A DNA stretch of 64,000 nt from Symbiodinium natans (GCA_905221605.1 CAJNDS010002281.1:456728-520727), one strand, 5' to 3'. Shown: positions 48,967 to 59,134, numbered from the stretch's first letter. Translations and numbers: made by a program. The notes: generated from the sequence alone by a model not told the origin.

Positions 48967-49096
48967 GCACGCGTTTGCCCATAGCAACTTTGTGGACGTC
49001 ATCTTCGACCCCGATGGCTTTACCAAGGAGACCCCGATGCTCAAGGTGCGTTTGCCCGTGTATCTGAAGGGCGACACGAGCCTCATCTGCCATTGA
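48967..49096 (+). CDS. exon or terminal exon, unit B
   Basis: Phase 1. Follows CCCACTGAG. 42 codons: HAFAHSNFVDVIFDPDGFTK then PMLKVRLPVYLKGDTSLICH and TGA at 49094. A GTGCGT donor inside (after CTCAAG, 49048) is the alternative end. Strong coding character; product unknown. Confidence 0.6.
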
Positions 49097-49388
49097 GGGT
49101 TGAGGGTTTAGGGTTTAGGGTTTAGGGCCCCAAGCTTTCTGAAGCTGTTGGTGCTTGCAGGGTTTACAGTCCACTGTTTTAAGGTGGTGGGTCAAAACAC
49201 CGGTACGGCTATGGACCCAAGACAGCCCAAACACAAGAGTGCTGAGAGCCTTCGGGGGTTTTGGTCATGTAAACCCTCAAATTATCAATATTGCTGGCCT
49301 CCGATAAGCTAGGTCTGGGGGTGGGGGCCTTCAGGGTCCCTAGTAAGCCCAATTAATTCAACAAAAGGTGCCATTTGTTGTTCCTTAG

Positions 49389-49454
49389 CTCTACCGGGTC
49401 AACCTGCTACTAAAGAACTGGCTTCCTTTCCGTGCATTCATCCCCTGGTTCTTC
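49389..49454 (+). CDS. exon, unit B
   Basis: Follows TGTTCCTTAG, ends before GTAGGG. Frame 0 reads LYRVNLLLKNWLPFRAFIPW; the third frame (LPGQPATKELASFPCIHPLV) fits the next exon better. Confidence 0.45.
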
Positions 49455-49544
49455 GTAGGGAATGAGGGAAGTATTAGGGCCCTATTCTGTACCCGTTAAG
49501 GGATTACATAGGGTACCTCACTCCCAAAGTTTCCCCACTAAGAG

Positions 49545-49666
49545 CCAGTTCAAGGAACTCCTGCATCAGCACCTTCACCGTGGTACCCACAGGGAAGAAG
49601 AAGGTGGTGGACTACAGCAAGGCTGCCGAGAAGAAGGGCGCGGGCAAGAAGAAGAGCCCCAGATGA
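49545..49666 (+). CDS. terminal exon, unit B; Lys-rich C-terminus
   Basis: Phase 2. Follows CCACTAAGAG. Reads SSRNSCISTFTVVPTGKKKV then VDYSKAAEKKGAGKKKSPR and TGA at 49664. Nearly every codon ends in G or C, unlike the other two frames. The basic tail looks like a natural C-terminus. Confidence 0.65.
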
Positions 49667-50141
49667 CGACCCAACTCCTGAAGGTGTTCACCTCTCTGGT
49701 TTGCTGGGTTGGGCTTGTGGGTTTTATAGGGTTTAGGGTTTAGGTTTTAGGGTTTAGGGTTTAGGGTTTAGGGTTTAGAGTTCACCCTAGACCCCAAACC
49801 CCAAACCCTTTAAGGACCTGCACATTTCTGTGCACGTTTTAGGCACCGGATTTCTGGCGTTGCCCGAAGTCAGGTCCTCGCTGTTAATGCACAGGGGCGC
49901 CTCGGTGCGAAGCACTGTGAGGATGCCTGTACTTTGCCCTACTTGGGGCTACCTGGGTGCATGTGCATAGAATACAATATAGTATTGTGTATTATTTTAT
50001 CGGTTGCATATGTCGTACATATTATCTAATATTATATATATATATAAAAACAAATCCTTATACATCATATATATATATATTTTTATATACTGTCGAGAGA
50101 TTTGCTATAGATATTCATAGGGACGCTTTGGGCTTATGTAG
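49667..50141 (+). other. probable intergenic spacer
   Basis: TTTAGGG at 49729-49778, unique sequence, then AT-rich (49965-50100). A segment 49845-49886 (APDFWRCPKSGPRC, stop) is open but unsupported. Confidence 0.4.
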
Positions 50142-50207
50142 CTCTTGGCAGAGCAAGGGTTTCACGTTTGGGTGCCAAGTGGCCCTCTGAGGCGGCCGGT
50201 CTGCGAG
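50142..50207 (+). CDS. exon, unit C
   Basis: Phase 0/0. Follows GGCTTATGTAG, ends before GTCACA. Reads LLAEQGFHVWVPSGPLRRPV. Confidence 0.5.
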
Positions 50208-50360
50208 GTCACAAGTGTCCCCAATTGCGTGATGCCAAAAGCCCGTGAGCCCTTGCACTGTAGGGTTTAGGGTTTAGGGTTTAGGGTTTAGGGTTTAGGG
50301 TTTAGGGTTTAGGGTTGGGAGAGGGCCCCTTAGATCATGGAATCTCTTGTGCTGATATAG

Positions 50361-50396
50361 CAATCGCCTATGTCTGGGTGGTTTAAGCAGCAACAT
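50361..50396 (+). CDS. exon candidate, unit C
   Basis: Phase 0/0. Follows GCTGATATAG, ends before GTCGTTTAGG. Reads QSPMSGWFKQQH. Confidence 0.45.
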
Positions 50397-50690
50397 GTCG
50401 TTTAGGCTTCAGTGCTTGAAGGGAAGGACCCTAACACAACCCTAAAGCCTAACTCCCTAAACTCTAAAGCCTAAACCCTAAGCCCTAGCCCCCTAAGCCC
50501 TCAACTTCTCAAGGCTTCAAGCCCTAAACCCCTGAGCCCCCGAAGCCCTGAACGCCTAAAGCCCTGACACCTAGCCCCCTAAGCCCTGAAAGCCCCCTGA
50601 GCCCTAAGCCCTAAACCCCTAAAGCCGCAAACCCTATAGCCCCCGGAAGCCCGAAACCCTAAACCCTAAACCCTGTGTGTTGGGCTCCAG

Positions 50691-50785
50691 CTACGCCCGG
50701 AAAGCCCAAGCGGCCCTACCGCGGCCCGCGGGGGCCCCCGGGGCTCCCGGGGATGGCCAATGACAGGCGCGGAGATTCGGGCGCC
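50691..50785 (+). CDS. exon, unit C; collagen-like
   Basis: Phase 2/0. Follows GGGCTCCAG, ends before GTAGGG (the frame stays open to 50814). Reads TPGKPKRPYRGPRGPPGLPG then MANDRRGDSGA; several Gly-X-Y triplets. This frame has almost exclusively G/C-ending codons; another frame is open too. Confidence 0.5.
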
Positions 50786-51126
50786 GTAGGGCGTTCTAAG
50801 GTCGTGCTGCAAAGGGTTTAGGGTTTAGGGTTTAGGGTTTAGGGTTTAGGGTTTAGGGTTTAGGGTTTAGGGTTTAGGGTTTAGGGTTTAGGGTTTAGGG
50901 TTTAGTGCGTATTTAGGGTTTAGGGCTTCAATTCGGGTAGTTCTCTACCTTAGGGTCCCTTCGGGGGGGGGGGGGTTTGGGGTTGATTTTGGTTGTGGGG
51001 GAGTAGGTGGTCTTGGCAGGCTTGGGGTTTGGGGTTTTAGGCGTACCCTAAACCTCCAAGTACACAAACAATACCTACATTGGGGTCTAAAGTCTGTAAA
51101 TCGTACCTACTTTGGGCTGTTCGGAG

Positions 51127-51200
51127 CCTTAGGGGAAGGCTTCACCTCAAGAATCATGCGGAGTGATGGCCAAAAGAACCTGAAGCTCTGGCTTCACAGG
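51127..51200 (+). CDS. exon, unit C
   Basis: Phase 2/0. Follows CTGTTCGGAG, ends before GTGCAG. Reads LGEGFTSRIMRSDGQKNLKL. Confidence 0.55.
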
Positions 51201-51330
51201 GTGCAGGGCCCTAAACCCTAAACCCTAAACCCTAAACCCACTTGCTGGTTCATGGGTACTTGTGAGTACGGATCTTAAGTATTGTTGGACCCTCTTCTGT
51301 GTGTTCGCCCCCCCCCCCACCCCGGAACAG

Positions 51331-51460
51331 TCGAAGCTGGTATTCGCCCTGTTTACACGGTCCACAGGTTTTACAGGAAGGAGTCTAAACAGTCTATACG
51401 GGACAGTGACGATTTTAAAGGCGCGCCGCGCGGAATTTGCTTACGACACCGACGGTTGGG
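51331..51460 (+). CDS. exon, unit C (43 codons)
   Basis: Phase 0/1. Follows CCGGAACAG, ends before GTCTGC. Reads SKLVFALFTRSTGFTGRSLN then AEFAYDTDG. The third frame is also open (YTVHRFYRKESKQ); phase favours the first. Confidence 0.45.
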
Positions 51461-51548
51461 GTCTGCACCTGAACCCCTAAACCCTGAACCCTAAACCCTG
51501 AACCCTAAACTCTAAACCCAAACAGTCACGGTGTCCTGAATATCCCAG

Positions 51549-51588
51549 CCAATTTGACTTATATTCAGGGGAGCCCCCACCAAACAGG
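51549..51588 (+). CDS. exon, unit C
   Basis: Phase 2/2. Follows AATATCCCAG, ends before GTCCAA. Reads NLTYIQGSPHQT. Confidence 0.5.
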
Positions 51589-51757
51589 GTCCAACATTTG
51601 GGCAAGTTCTGGGTTCCTGGGGTTCTAGGGTTCCTGGGGTTCTGGGGTTCTAGGCTTCTGGGGTTCTAGGGTTCTAGGGTTCTATACGGCTTAGTTCAGA
51701 GTTCAGGGGACATGCGGTAAGACCTGACTCCACATGCCAAACGCCGCTTGTGCGCAG

Positions 51758-51815
51758 GGGTGGTGCGCTGGTCACCTTGGCCCTCCTCTCAGCTTGTCCA
51801 CTCAAAGCCCTAGAA
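51758..51815 (+). CDS. exon, unit C; hydrophobic
   Basis: Phase 1/0. Follows TTGTGCGCAG; GC donor assumed. Reads GGALVTLALLSACPLKALE, possibly a membrane segment. Confidence 0.5.
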
Positions 51816-51969
51816 GCCACAAACCCTAAACCCTAAACCCTTAACTCTAAACCCTAAACCCTAAACCCAAAGCCCAAGCCCTAAACCCTAAATCGCTTTG
51901 AGGTTTCGGATTTTTGTGTTGAGGGCGTGAGGGGAGGGGATGCGCTAACAAGCCGTTAAAGAATCCCAG

Positions 51970-52022
51970 AAAGCCCTCAACCTCCTTGCATCCGAAAACA
52001 ATCACTTCCAAACTATTATTAC
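51970..52022 (+). CDS. exon, unit C; first copy of a duplicated segment
   Basis: Phase 0/2. Follows GAATCCCAG, ends before GTATAC. Reads KALNLLASENNHFQTII. The ASENNxFQT part recurs at the start of 52256. Confidence 0.5.
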
Positions 52023-52255
52023 GTATACCCTGAACCCCAGAACCTGACCTTCCGAAAACCCTAAACGCCCTAAACCCTCAACCCTGAACCCTAAATCCCG
52101 CCCCCCCCCCCCTCCCTCCCCAAGAAAAGTAAAATACATAAATAATATATATGTATATATATATATATGTATATATTCAAAAAGATATTCAAAATAAACA
52201 ACAAATAAATCAAGTTAATAAATTGAAATCACAAAAAAGAAAGTCCAATCCCCAG

Positions 52256-52336
52256 GCATCCGAAAACAACCAGTTCCAAACCCAAAGCTTCGAGCTGCCC
52301 GGCGGCGAAGAGCGCGCGGGGCCCTGGAGGGGGGAC
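52256..52336 (+). CDS. exon, unit C; second copy of the duplicated segment
   Basis: Phase 0/0, 27 codons. Follows CAATCCCCAG, ends before GTTTAGGG. Reads ASENNQFQTQSFELPGGEER. Its first 30 nt match 51987-52016 at nearly every base. Confidence 0.55.
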
Positions 52337-52628
52337 GTTTAGGGATTTCGGGCGTTTAGGGTTTAGGGTTGAGGGTTTAGGGGGTTTAGGGGGTTTAGAG
52401 CCTTTAGGGTTTATCAGCTTTTGCCTAGGGTTTTTTGAGGCTTTTGGTCTGAGTTTAGGGTTTAGGGTGTGGCCAGCAGTGCCCTGATTCCCTTCTTCGG
52501 GGGGGGGGGGGGGTTGGTTCCCTTCTAAACCCTTTTAAGGCAAAGGGCACCGTTTTTACCCTAAACCCTAAAAACCCTAACCTATAGAACAGCCAGAGAT
52601 CTGGAGAGCTGACCGCCTTTCTGGACAG

Positions 52629-52685
52629 GTCGCATTCGATTGGGCCGCGCGAAGGAGAATGACTTGCAGATTGATCAGAAGGCAG
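52629..52685 (+). CDS. exon, unit C; FHA domain part 1
   Basis: Phase 2/1. Follows TTCTGGACAG, ends before GTCAGC. Reads RIRLGRAKENDLQIDQKA. Gly-Arg then Asn-Asp is the hallmark FHA beta3-4 loop (GR-x-x-x-ND). FHA domains bind phosphothreonine peptides. Two other frames are open, but only this one builds a domain with the next two exons. Confidence 0.7.
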
Positions 52686-52754
52686 GTCAGCCTACACTAG
52701 GAGGGTTTAGGGTTTAGGGTTTAGGGTTTTAGGGTTTAGGGTTTAGGGTTTAGG

Positions 52755-53095
52755 GTGGCCCCATGTACTACATTATAGGAGGTGCTGTAAGGTATATCGA
52801 GACTCGTTTGCTTATGGTAAACAGCATGGTTGTCCCTAAGGGTCCATGTACCTCATGATTACCCTAAGGGTCCATGCACCACATGATTTTTTACTTGGGC
52901 CCAACTAGGATGCCCAGTAGTACCCTTGTTCCCTTTTTGGGGGTTTAGGTTCCCTTATAAACCCCTTTAAGCAAAAAAGGGCACCCTTTTTAAGCCTAGG
53001 TTACTGGGCAGCCTAGCCAAAAGTCCCCATATGGGAGGTACTTTAAGGCCCAAGTATTCCGTGTTTAGGTACATGGGACCCTTATAAGGAATGCA
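52755..53095. mobile_element. family D element with nested family B
   Basis: CCCATGTACTACATTATAGG...GGTCCATGTACCTCATGA arms repeat those at 34725-34975. A complete family B copy (52905-53016) is inserted near its centre. Adjacent poly-G at 53239-53259. Confidence 0.65.
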
Positions 53096-53668
53096 AAGGC
53101 GATTTTGGGTTTAGGGCTTCACGGAGTCGCGGTAGGAGCAGCTTAAACCCCTGATAAGACGTCATTCCTTGAGCGACACCCTAAAACACCTTTTTGGGAT
53201 ACTAGAATTCCCCCTATAGAACTGAAAGTGTACACTTGTTGGGGGGGGGGGGGGGGGGGCTTGTGAAATCAGCAACTAAGTCCCTCACCTCCTCCTAAAC
53301 TATGTCATAGTGGGGCAATATTTTGCAGTCTTAAGGGTACTTCAACTCAACAAGGAATAGAAAGTTGCAATTTCAATACTATCCCAACAATGAACTAGTA
53401 AACCACCCTCCTAAAGACTGCCTTTAACAAGCAATACCTCCGAAAGATACGGGATCACACATCGTAGTATCCTGCTATATACACACTTAATACATAGCGC
53501 CATTCTCTCTCAACTTGTAGACTACTATAACTGCTACCCCTAAACCCTAAACCCTAAACCCCTAAACCCCTAAACCCCTAAACCCCTAAACCCCTAAACC
53601 CTTAAACCCCTAAACCCGAAACCCCTAAACCCCTAAACCCTAAACCTAAACCCTAAACCCTATAGCAG

Positions 53669-53756
53669 CGATGTCCCTACAACCTCGAGGGGCAGATGGG
53701 CATTCGTCGACCCATTGAGCGCTTAGAACTCGTCCGACATCCTCAACTCCCCAAGG
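53669..53756 (+). CDS. exon candidate, unit C, probably not in the FHA transcript
   Basis: Phase 0/1. Follows CTATAGCAG, ends before GTTTAGGG. Reads RCPYNLEGQMGIRRPIERLE. Coding-like, but inserting it would break the FHA phase; alternative exon or chance. Confidence 0.35.
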
Positions 53757-54229
53757 GTTTAGGGTTTAGGGTTTGGGGTTTGGGGTTTGGGGTGTAGGGT
53801 TTTAGGGACGACACCTCAAACACGAATCAAGACCCCCCCCAACCAAAAGCCTCAGCTTGAAGCTTGCAAATCCTAATCCCTCGAACCCCTAAACCCTTCG
53901 ACCCTGAAAATCCTAAGCTCCTCAACCCTAAGCACTGGACCTTAAAAGACTCTAAGTTCCTCTACATACCCCAAGCTGAAGTTACCTCGAAGCTGCTCCC
54001 ATGAAACGTTTGATTTCTTTTCAACTTCGCCTAAACCTTCAACCCTAGCCCTTAGAGCCCGAAACCCTAAGCTAAATCCCTAAACGCCAACTCTTAGAGC
54101 CCGAAACCTTAATCCTTGGGACACCCCCCCCCCCCCCCCCCCCCAACCCGAAACCCGAAACCCCAAACCCTAAACCCTAAACCCTAAACCCTAAACCCTA
54201 AACCCCAAACCCCCCAAAGAAAGCCCAAG

Positions 54230-54319
54230 AGGGCACCTCCTGGTTCCACTGTGAGCTGCGGCTCCTGGAGCCCGAGAAGCGGGGTAGCGGCTGGGGGGAC
54301 CCAGAGACGAACGCCGAGG
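54230..54319 (+). CDS. exon, unit C; FHA domain part 2
   Basis: Phase 2/1. Follows AAGCCCAAG, ends before GTTTAGGG. Reads GTSWFHCELRLLEPEKRGSG then DPETNAE. The S-x-x-HC segment fits the FHA Ser/His (S-R-x-H) loop. Phase agrees on both sides. Confidence 0.7.
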
Positions 54320-55010
54320 GTTTAGGGTTTAGGGTTTAGGGTTTAGGGTTTAGGTGTAGGGTTTAGGTGTAGGGTTTGGGGTTCGGGGTTTAGGGTTTGG
54401 GGTTTGGGTTTAGGGTTTGGGGTTTAGGGTTTAGGGTTTAGGGTTTAGGGTTTGGGGTTTGGGGTTTGGGGGTTAGGGCTTGGGGTTTAGGGTTTGGGGG
54501 TTGGGGTTTGGGGTGTGGGTTTTGGGGGTTTTGGGGTTTCGGGTTGTTAGGATTTAGGGTTTTGGGGGTCGGTGTTTAGGGGTTTAGGGTAAGGGTTTGG
54601 GGTTTGGGGTTTTTGGTCTTGGGTTTAGCATTTGGGTTTAGGGGTTAGGGTTTGGGGGTTTTGGGATTTATGGTTAAGGGTTTGGAGTTGGTGTTTCGGG
54701 TTTTGGGGTTTAGGGGTTTGGTGGTTGGGGTTGAGGGTTTTGGGTGTTTTTTGTGTTTGGTGTTTCGGGTTCAGGGCTTAGAGTTTAGGGTTTTGGGGTT
54801 TAGGGGTTTAGGGTTTGGGGTTTCGGGGTTCAGGTTTTAGGGGTTCAAGGCTTAGAGGATTCTGGGTTTAGGTCTAGCGTCTAGAGGCTCAGGGTTTAGG
54901 ATTAGGGTGTAGTATAGGGTTTAGGGTTTAGGGCTTCAAGGTGTGCACAGAGCCTAGGGTTGAGGGGCTGGGGGGTTCAACGAAATTGGGCGTAGGGGTT
55001 CAGAGAATTA
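54320..55010 (+). repeat. long degenerate G/T-rich telomeric intron
   Basis: TTTAGGG decaying into GTTTGGGG, GTTTCGGGG and similar. About 600 nt with no exon; 55070-55165 then holds a family J element remnant. Confidence 0.85.
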
Positions 55011-55532
55011 GGCTTGGAGTTTCAGAGTTTACGGCTTCAACGACTGTTTGGGGATGGCACTGTACCTTCAATCGCCTACATATACCCTTTTGAGGGGTCA
55101 TATAGGGCACCTCATTCTCTGTTTTTCCTACTCAGCCCCAGCAAGTATTCCCTTTGTTGGGGATAAGGTTCTAAGCCAACATTGAGGTCCATTCCGTAGC
55201 CGCTAGGGATCGGGTTTAGGGTGTAGGGTGTAGGGTGTAGGGTTTAGGGTTTAGGGTTTAGGGACTCGGGTAGGGCTGAGTGTATACGACTTTAGGGTTT
55301 AGGGCTCGTTGAGTTTGGCGCGTTAAGGGCGCAGGGTTTGGGCTTAGGGGTTGAGGGGTCTTGAACCGGCGTCACGCCCTAAACCCTAAACCCTAAACCC
55401 TGAACCCTGAACCCCAAACCCCAAACCCCAAACCCTAAACCCTAAACCCTAAACCCTAAACCCTAAACCCTAAACCCCTAAAACCCTAAACCCTAAACTG
55501 TGGCATCAGCAACCTTGCATATCGCGCCTGAG

Positions 55533-55615
55533 GCGGGGAGATGATCAAGGTCAAGGACACCTCCACAAACGGCGTGGGCCTGAAGGTCCGCGCCCCCTTC
55601 CAAGCTCTGATCTAT
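55533..55615 (+). CDS. exon, unit C; FHA domain part 3
   Basis: Phase 2/0. Follows TCGCGCCTGAG, ends before GTATTT (an earlier GTCCGC donor is possible). Reads GEMIKVKDTSTNGVGLKVRA. K-D-x-STNG is the classic C-terminal FHA motif (D-x-S-x-NG). An antisense frame is a shadow. Confidence 0.7.
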
Positions 55616-55834
55616 GTATTTTCGTAGTGTATATACAAATATATGGTCACCCCCCCCCAATGGACCCACCGCGGGCCTTGATCTTTGCAAAAGTACCGCA
55701 AATACCGATAAAACCTATGCTGTCTGGTGATTTTCCGGTGACCGGATTTTTGACTGTATTACTTAATTCACCCTCTCACACACGCACGGAGGGTTTTTCT
55801 TTCTGTTGGCTTTTGTTTATAATTTAAAATCTAG

Positions 55835-57225
55835 GCATTTAAACCTAAGCCTGCAAAAAAAAACCTTAACCTTTAAACCCTGTAGGGTTAAGGTTTAAAG
55901 GTTAAGGGTTTAAGATTTAGGCATTTGAACCTATGCCGGTAATTAAAGCTAAGCCCTTAACCTTTAAATTCTATCGGGTTGAGATTTTTACAGGTTTAGG
56001 GTTTAAGATGTAGGCATTTAAACCTAAGCCTGCAACTAATTTTAAACCCTTAACCTTTAAACCCTGTAGGGTTAAAGTTTAGAGGCTTAGGGTTTAATAT
56101 TTAGCCATTTAAACCTGTAGCCAAGCCCTTAACCTTTAAACCCTATAGGGTTAAGATTTTTAAAGGTTTAGGATATAAGATGTAGGCATTTAAACCTAAT
56201 TAAGCCTGCAACTAATTTTAAACCCTTAACCTTTAAACCCTGTTGGGCTAAGGTTTAAAGGTTTCGGGCTTAAGATTTAGGCATTTAAACCTATTCCGGC
56301 AATTTACGCTAAGCCTCTAACCTTTAAACCCTATAGGGTTAAGATATTTAAAGGTTTAGGGTTTAAGTTTAAGGTTTAGGTATTTAGACCTATGCCGGCA
56401 GTTCATATTGAACCCTTAACCTTAAACCCCATAGGGATGAGATTTAAAGGTTTAGGATTCTTTACTTAGACATTTAAATCCAAGCTGACGATTCAACCTA
56501 AACCCTTAACCTTTAAACCCTATAGGGTGAAGGTTTAAAGTTTTAGGGTTTAAGATTCAGACATTTAAACCTAAGACAGCGATTAACACTAAGCCCTTAA
56601 CCTTTAAACCCTATAGGGTTAAGGTTTAAAGGTTTGGGGTTTAAGATTCAGGCATTTAAAGCTAAGTATGTAATCAATTTGTCACCCTTAACACCTCTAA
56701 ACTCTGTAGTGTGAAGGTTTAAAGGCTTAGGGTTTAAAAAAACCTAAGCCCCCTAAGCCCATAGAGTTTAAACCTTAAGGGTTTAAGGTTTACGCATCTA
56801 TTCCTTAACCCTAAACCCTCTAGGGTCAGGACCCTAAAGCCCTCGGCAATCAAGCCTAAACCCTTGACCTTCAAACCCCATAGGATGAAGGTTTAAAGGT
56901 TTGGGGTTTAAGACTTAGGCATTTAAACCTAGAGGGCATTTAAGCCTTAATCCTAAACCCTTTAGGGTCAGAACCTTAGCACCCTATAGGGGTCTAGCAC
57001 GTTCAAAGGCTTGAACCCTACAGGCGCTGAAGGTATACATGTCCTATCGGTTTTTAAACCATTACACCCTGTAAGAAGGTTTAGGGTCTTTTCGGGGTCT
57101 ATCTCTAAATTTCTCACGGGGTTAACCCTGCAGGGTTTAAAGTTAAAGGTTTAGGGTTAAAGGTTAAGGCAATACCTATAGGATTAGAACCTTATAACCC
57201 TGTAGTGCATGAGGCTTAAACCCCT
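55835..57225. repeat. array of palindromic AACCTTTAAACCC units
   Basis: Roughly ten units of about 110-130 nt. Each is a palindrome centred near CCCTATAGGG (ACCTTTAAACCC... / GGTTTAAAGG) followed by TTTAGGCATTTAAACCTAAG. Divergence rises toward the right end. Confidence 0.85.
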
Positions 57226-57231
57226 AAAACT

Positions 57232-58290
57232 TAACCATCTTTTTCTCGAGAAAACCAAAAAAACCAAAAAAACCAAAAAAACCAAAAAAACCAAAAAAAC
57301 CATCTTTTCCAAAACTATGGGGCTGGGGCCTCCAAAAGATGGTTTTTTTGGTTTTCTCGAGAAAAAGATGGTTTTTTTGGTTCGAAACCATCTTTTTCTC
57401 GAGAAAAAGATGGTTTTTGAGCAGCCGCTCTTCGAAAAACCATCTTTTTCTCGAGAAAAAGATGGTTTTTAGAGATCTTACCCTGGAAAAACCATCTTTT
57501 TCTCGAGAAAAAGATGGTTTCCGGAGGTCTTGTCCTGGTAAAACCATCTTTTTCTCGAGAAAAAGATGGTTTTTGGAGGTCTTCTCCTGGTAAAACCATC
57601 TTTTTCTCGAGAAAAAGATGGTTTTTCGAAGGATGGTTGCTCAAAACAATCTTTTTCTCGAGAAAAAGATGGTTTCGAACCAAAAAACCATCTTTTTCTC
57701 GAGAAAACCAAAAAAACCAAAAAAAAAAAAAACCATCTTTTCCAAAACTATGGGGCTGGGGCCTTCAAGAGATGGTTTTTTTGGTTTTCTCGAGAAAAAG
57801 ATGGTTTTTTTGGTTCGAAACCATCTTTTTCTCGAGAAAAAGATGGTTTTTGAGCAGCCGCTCTTCGAAAAACCATCTTTTTCTCGAGAAAAAGATGGTT
57901 TTTGGAGATCTTGTCCTGGAAAAACCATCTTTTTCTCGAGAAAAAGATGGTTTTTGGAGGTCTTGTCCTGGTGAAACCATCTTTTTCTCGAGAAAAAGAT
58001 GGTTTTTGGAGGTCTTGTCCTGGTAAAACCATCTTTTTCTCGAGAAAAAGATGGTTTTTAGAAGAGCGGCTGCTCAAAAACCATCTTTTTCTCGAGAAAA
58101 AGATGGTTTCGAACCAAAAAAACCATCTTTTTCTCGAGAAAACCAAAAAAACCATCTTTTGGAGGCCCCAGCCCCATAGTTTTGGAAAAGATGGTTTTTT
58201 TGGTTTTTTTGGTTTTTTTGGTTTTTTTGGTTTTTTTGGTTTTTTGGATTTTTTTGGTTTGTTGGTTTTTGTTAGTTTCTTGTTTTGTTG
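57232..58290. repeat. array of 26-nt perfect palindromes (XhoI-centred)
   Basis: CCATCTTTTTCTC/GAGAAAAAGATGG repeats every 52-54 nt, about a dozen times, with short spacers such as GGAGGTCTTGTCCTGG. Larger inverted blocks (ACCAAAAAAACC and TATGGGGCTGGGGCC with their complements) enclose it. All Lys/Phe-rich frames are artefacts. Confidence 0.9.
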
Positions 58291-58353
58291 TTTTTTGCCT
58301 TGATCTGGCTAGGACTCGGCTGCCATCCGCGGTGGGTCCATTGGGGGGGGTGA

Positions 58354-58357
58354 GCAA

Positions 58358-58395
<38 letters not shown>

Positions 58396-58397
58396 GT

Positions 58398-58434
<37 letters not shown>

Positions 58435-58485
58435 TTGCATTATGCATACATACGTACATGCATGCATACATACATACATGTGAAT
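58354..58485. repeat. (TA)n and (CATA)n microsatellite
   Basis: Simple repeats directly right of the terminal-inverted-repeat block. Confidence 0.95.
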
Positions 58486-58637
58486 AATATAGAACGAGAA
58501 TGTTTGTATCACTATTGTCATGGTTCATGTATGCTCATCCACGACATACGAATACGAACGACCTTACATTGCAGGGTGTTTAAGGGTCCGGTCCGTCATA
58601 GCCCAGGAGAGATGCGGTTTCGAGTCACAAGTGCAAG

Positions 58638-58677
58638 TTCGGCCCACTTTGGGAGAACTTCTGGCTTACCTCATACT
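58638..58677 (+). CDS. exon candidate, unit C
   Basis: Phase 0/1. Follows CAAGTGCAAG, ends before GTCTGT. Reads FGPLWENFWLTSY. Phase joins 55533-55615 to 58802-59130. Confidence 0.45.
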
Positions 58678-58801
58678 GTCTGTATGTTCTTTTCCACCCC
58701 TCTGCCCCACAACATAAACCAAAATCGCATCGGATTTTATGGGGTACTTCTGTTGTGGAATGGTTGGGAGTGGCCATGGAGGTGGGTCACCTCGAAGTCA
58801 G

Positions 58802-59130
58802 CAGGGGACCGCAAGCCCGCACTGCCTGGAGCGCAGAAGACCAAGGCCTCGCGGTACCTTGCAAACCCTGAAAGGATCTACCGGCCGATGCCTGCTGACC
58901 AGGAGCAGCACCTTGAGGACATTCCGGACCTAGTGGTGCATCTGAGCGGCATGTACAAGCAGGAGATGCCGAAGCTCAGAGCGATGGCCATGACTGGCTC
59001 ACCAGGCGCACGCACAGTTGGCTTGGGCTCTCCAGGGCGTGGAGGCCCGGCTGAAGCGACTGATCAGAACAACCCTGACCGGGAGACCAGGCTCAGTGAC
59101 TTTGAAGAACTGGCAGCCGTGGCAAGACAG
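58802..59130 (+). CDS. longest exon of the window, unit C (109 codons)
   Basis: Phase 2/0. Follows TCGAAGTCAG, ends before GTCGGTTTAGG. Begins GDRKPALPGAQKTKASRYLA, has an acidic-hydrophobic middle (EQHLEDIPDLVVHLSGMYKQ), a Gly/Pro-rich low-complexity part and ends LSDFEELAAVARQ. No known domain recognised; follows the FHA exons in phase. Confidence 0.7.
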
Positions 59131-59134
59131 GTCG

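Larger units (their letters stand above)
21178..49666 (+). other. Unit B: telomere-intron gene region
   Basis: Begins with ATG at 21178 and includes over sixty exon candidates. The in-frame stop at 49664-49666 after a Lys-rich tail is the best C-terminus. Intermediate stops at 24825, 35500, 41473 and 49096 could mean several genes. Product unknown. Confidence 0.4.
55647..58353. mobile_element. 2.7-kb terminal-inverted-repeat block inside an intron
   Basis: Left end 55647-55674 (TCACCCCCCCC... then AATGGACCCACCGCGG) and right end 58327-58353 (CCGCGGTGGGTCCATT...GTGA) are exact complements apart from one C, each beside TA-rich DNA. Contains two palindromic satellite arrays and no gene. Lies between exons 55533-55615 and 58638-58677. 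Confidence 0.7.

Noticed and set aside
57209-58528. Many overlapping Lys/Phe/Ser-rich ORFs
   Set aside because: Translations of the palindromic array and the ACCAAAA runs; open in all six frames with no codon bias.
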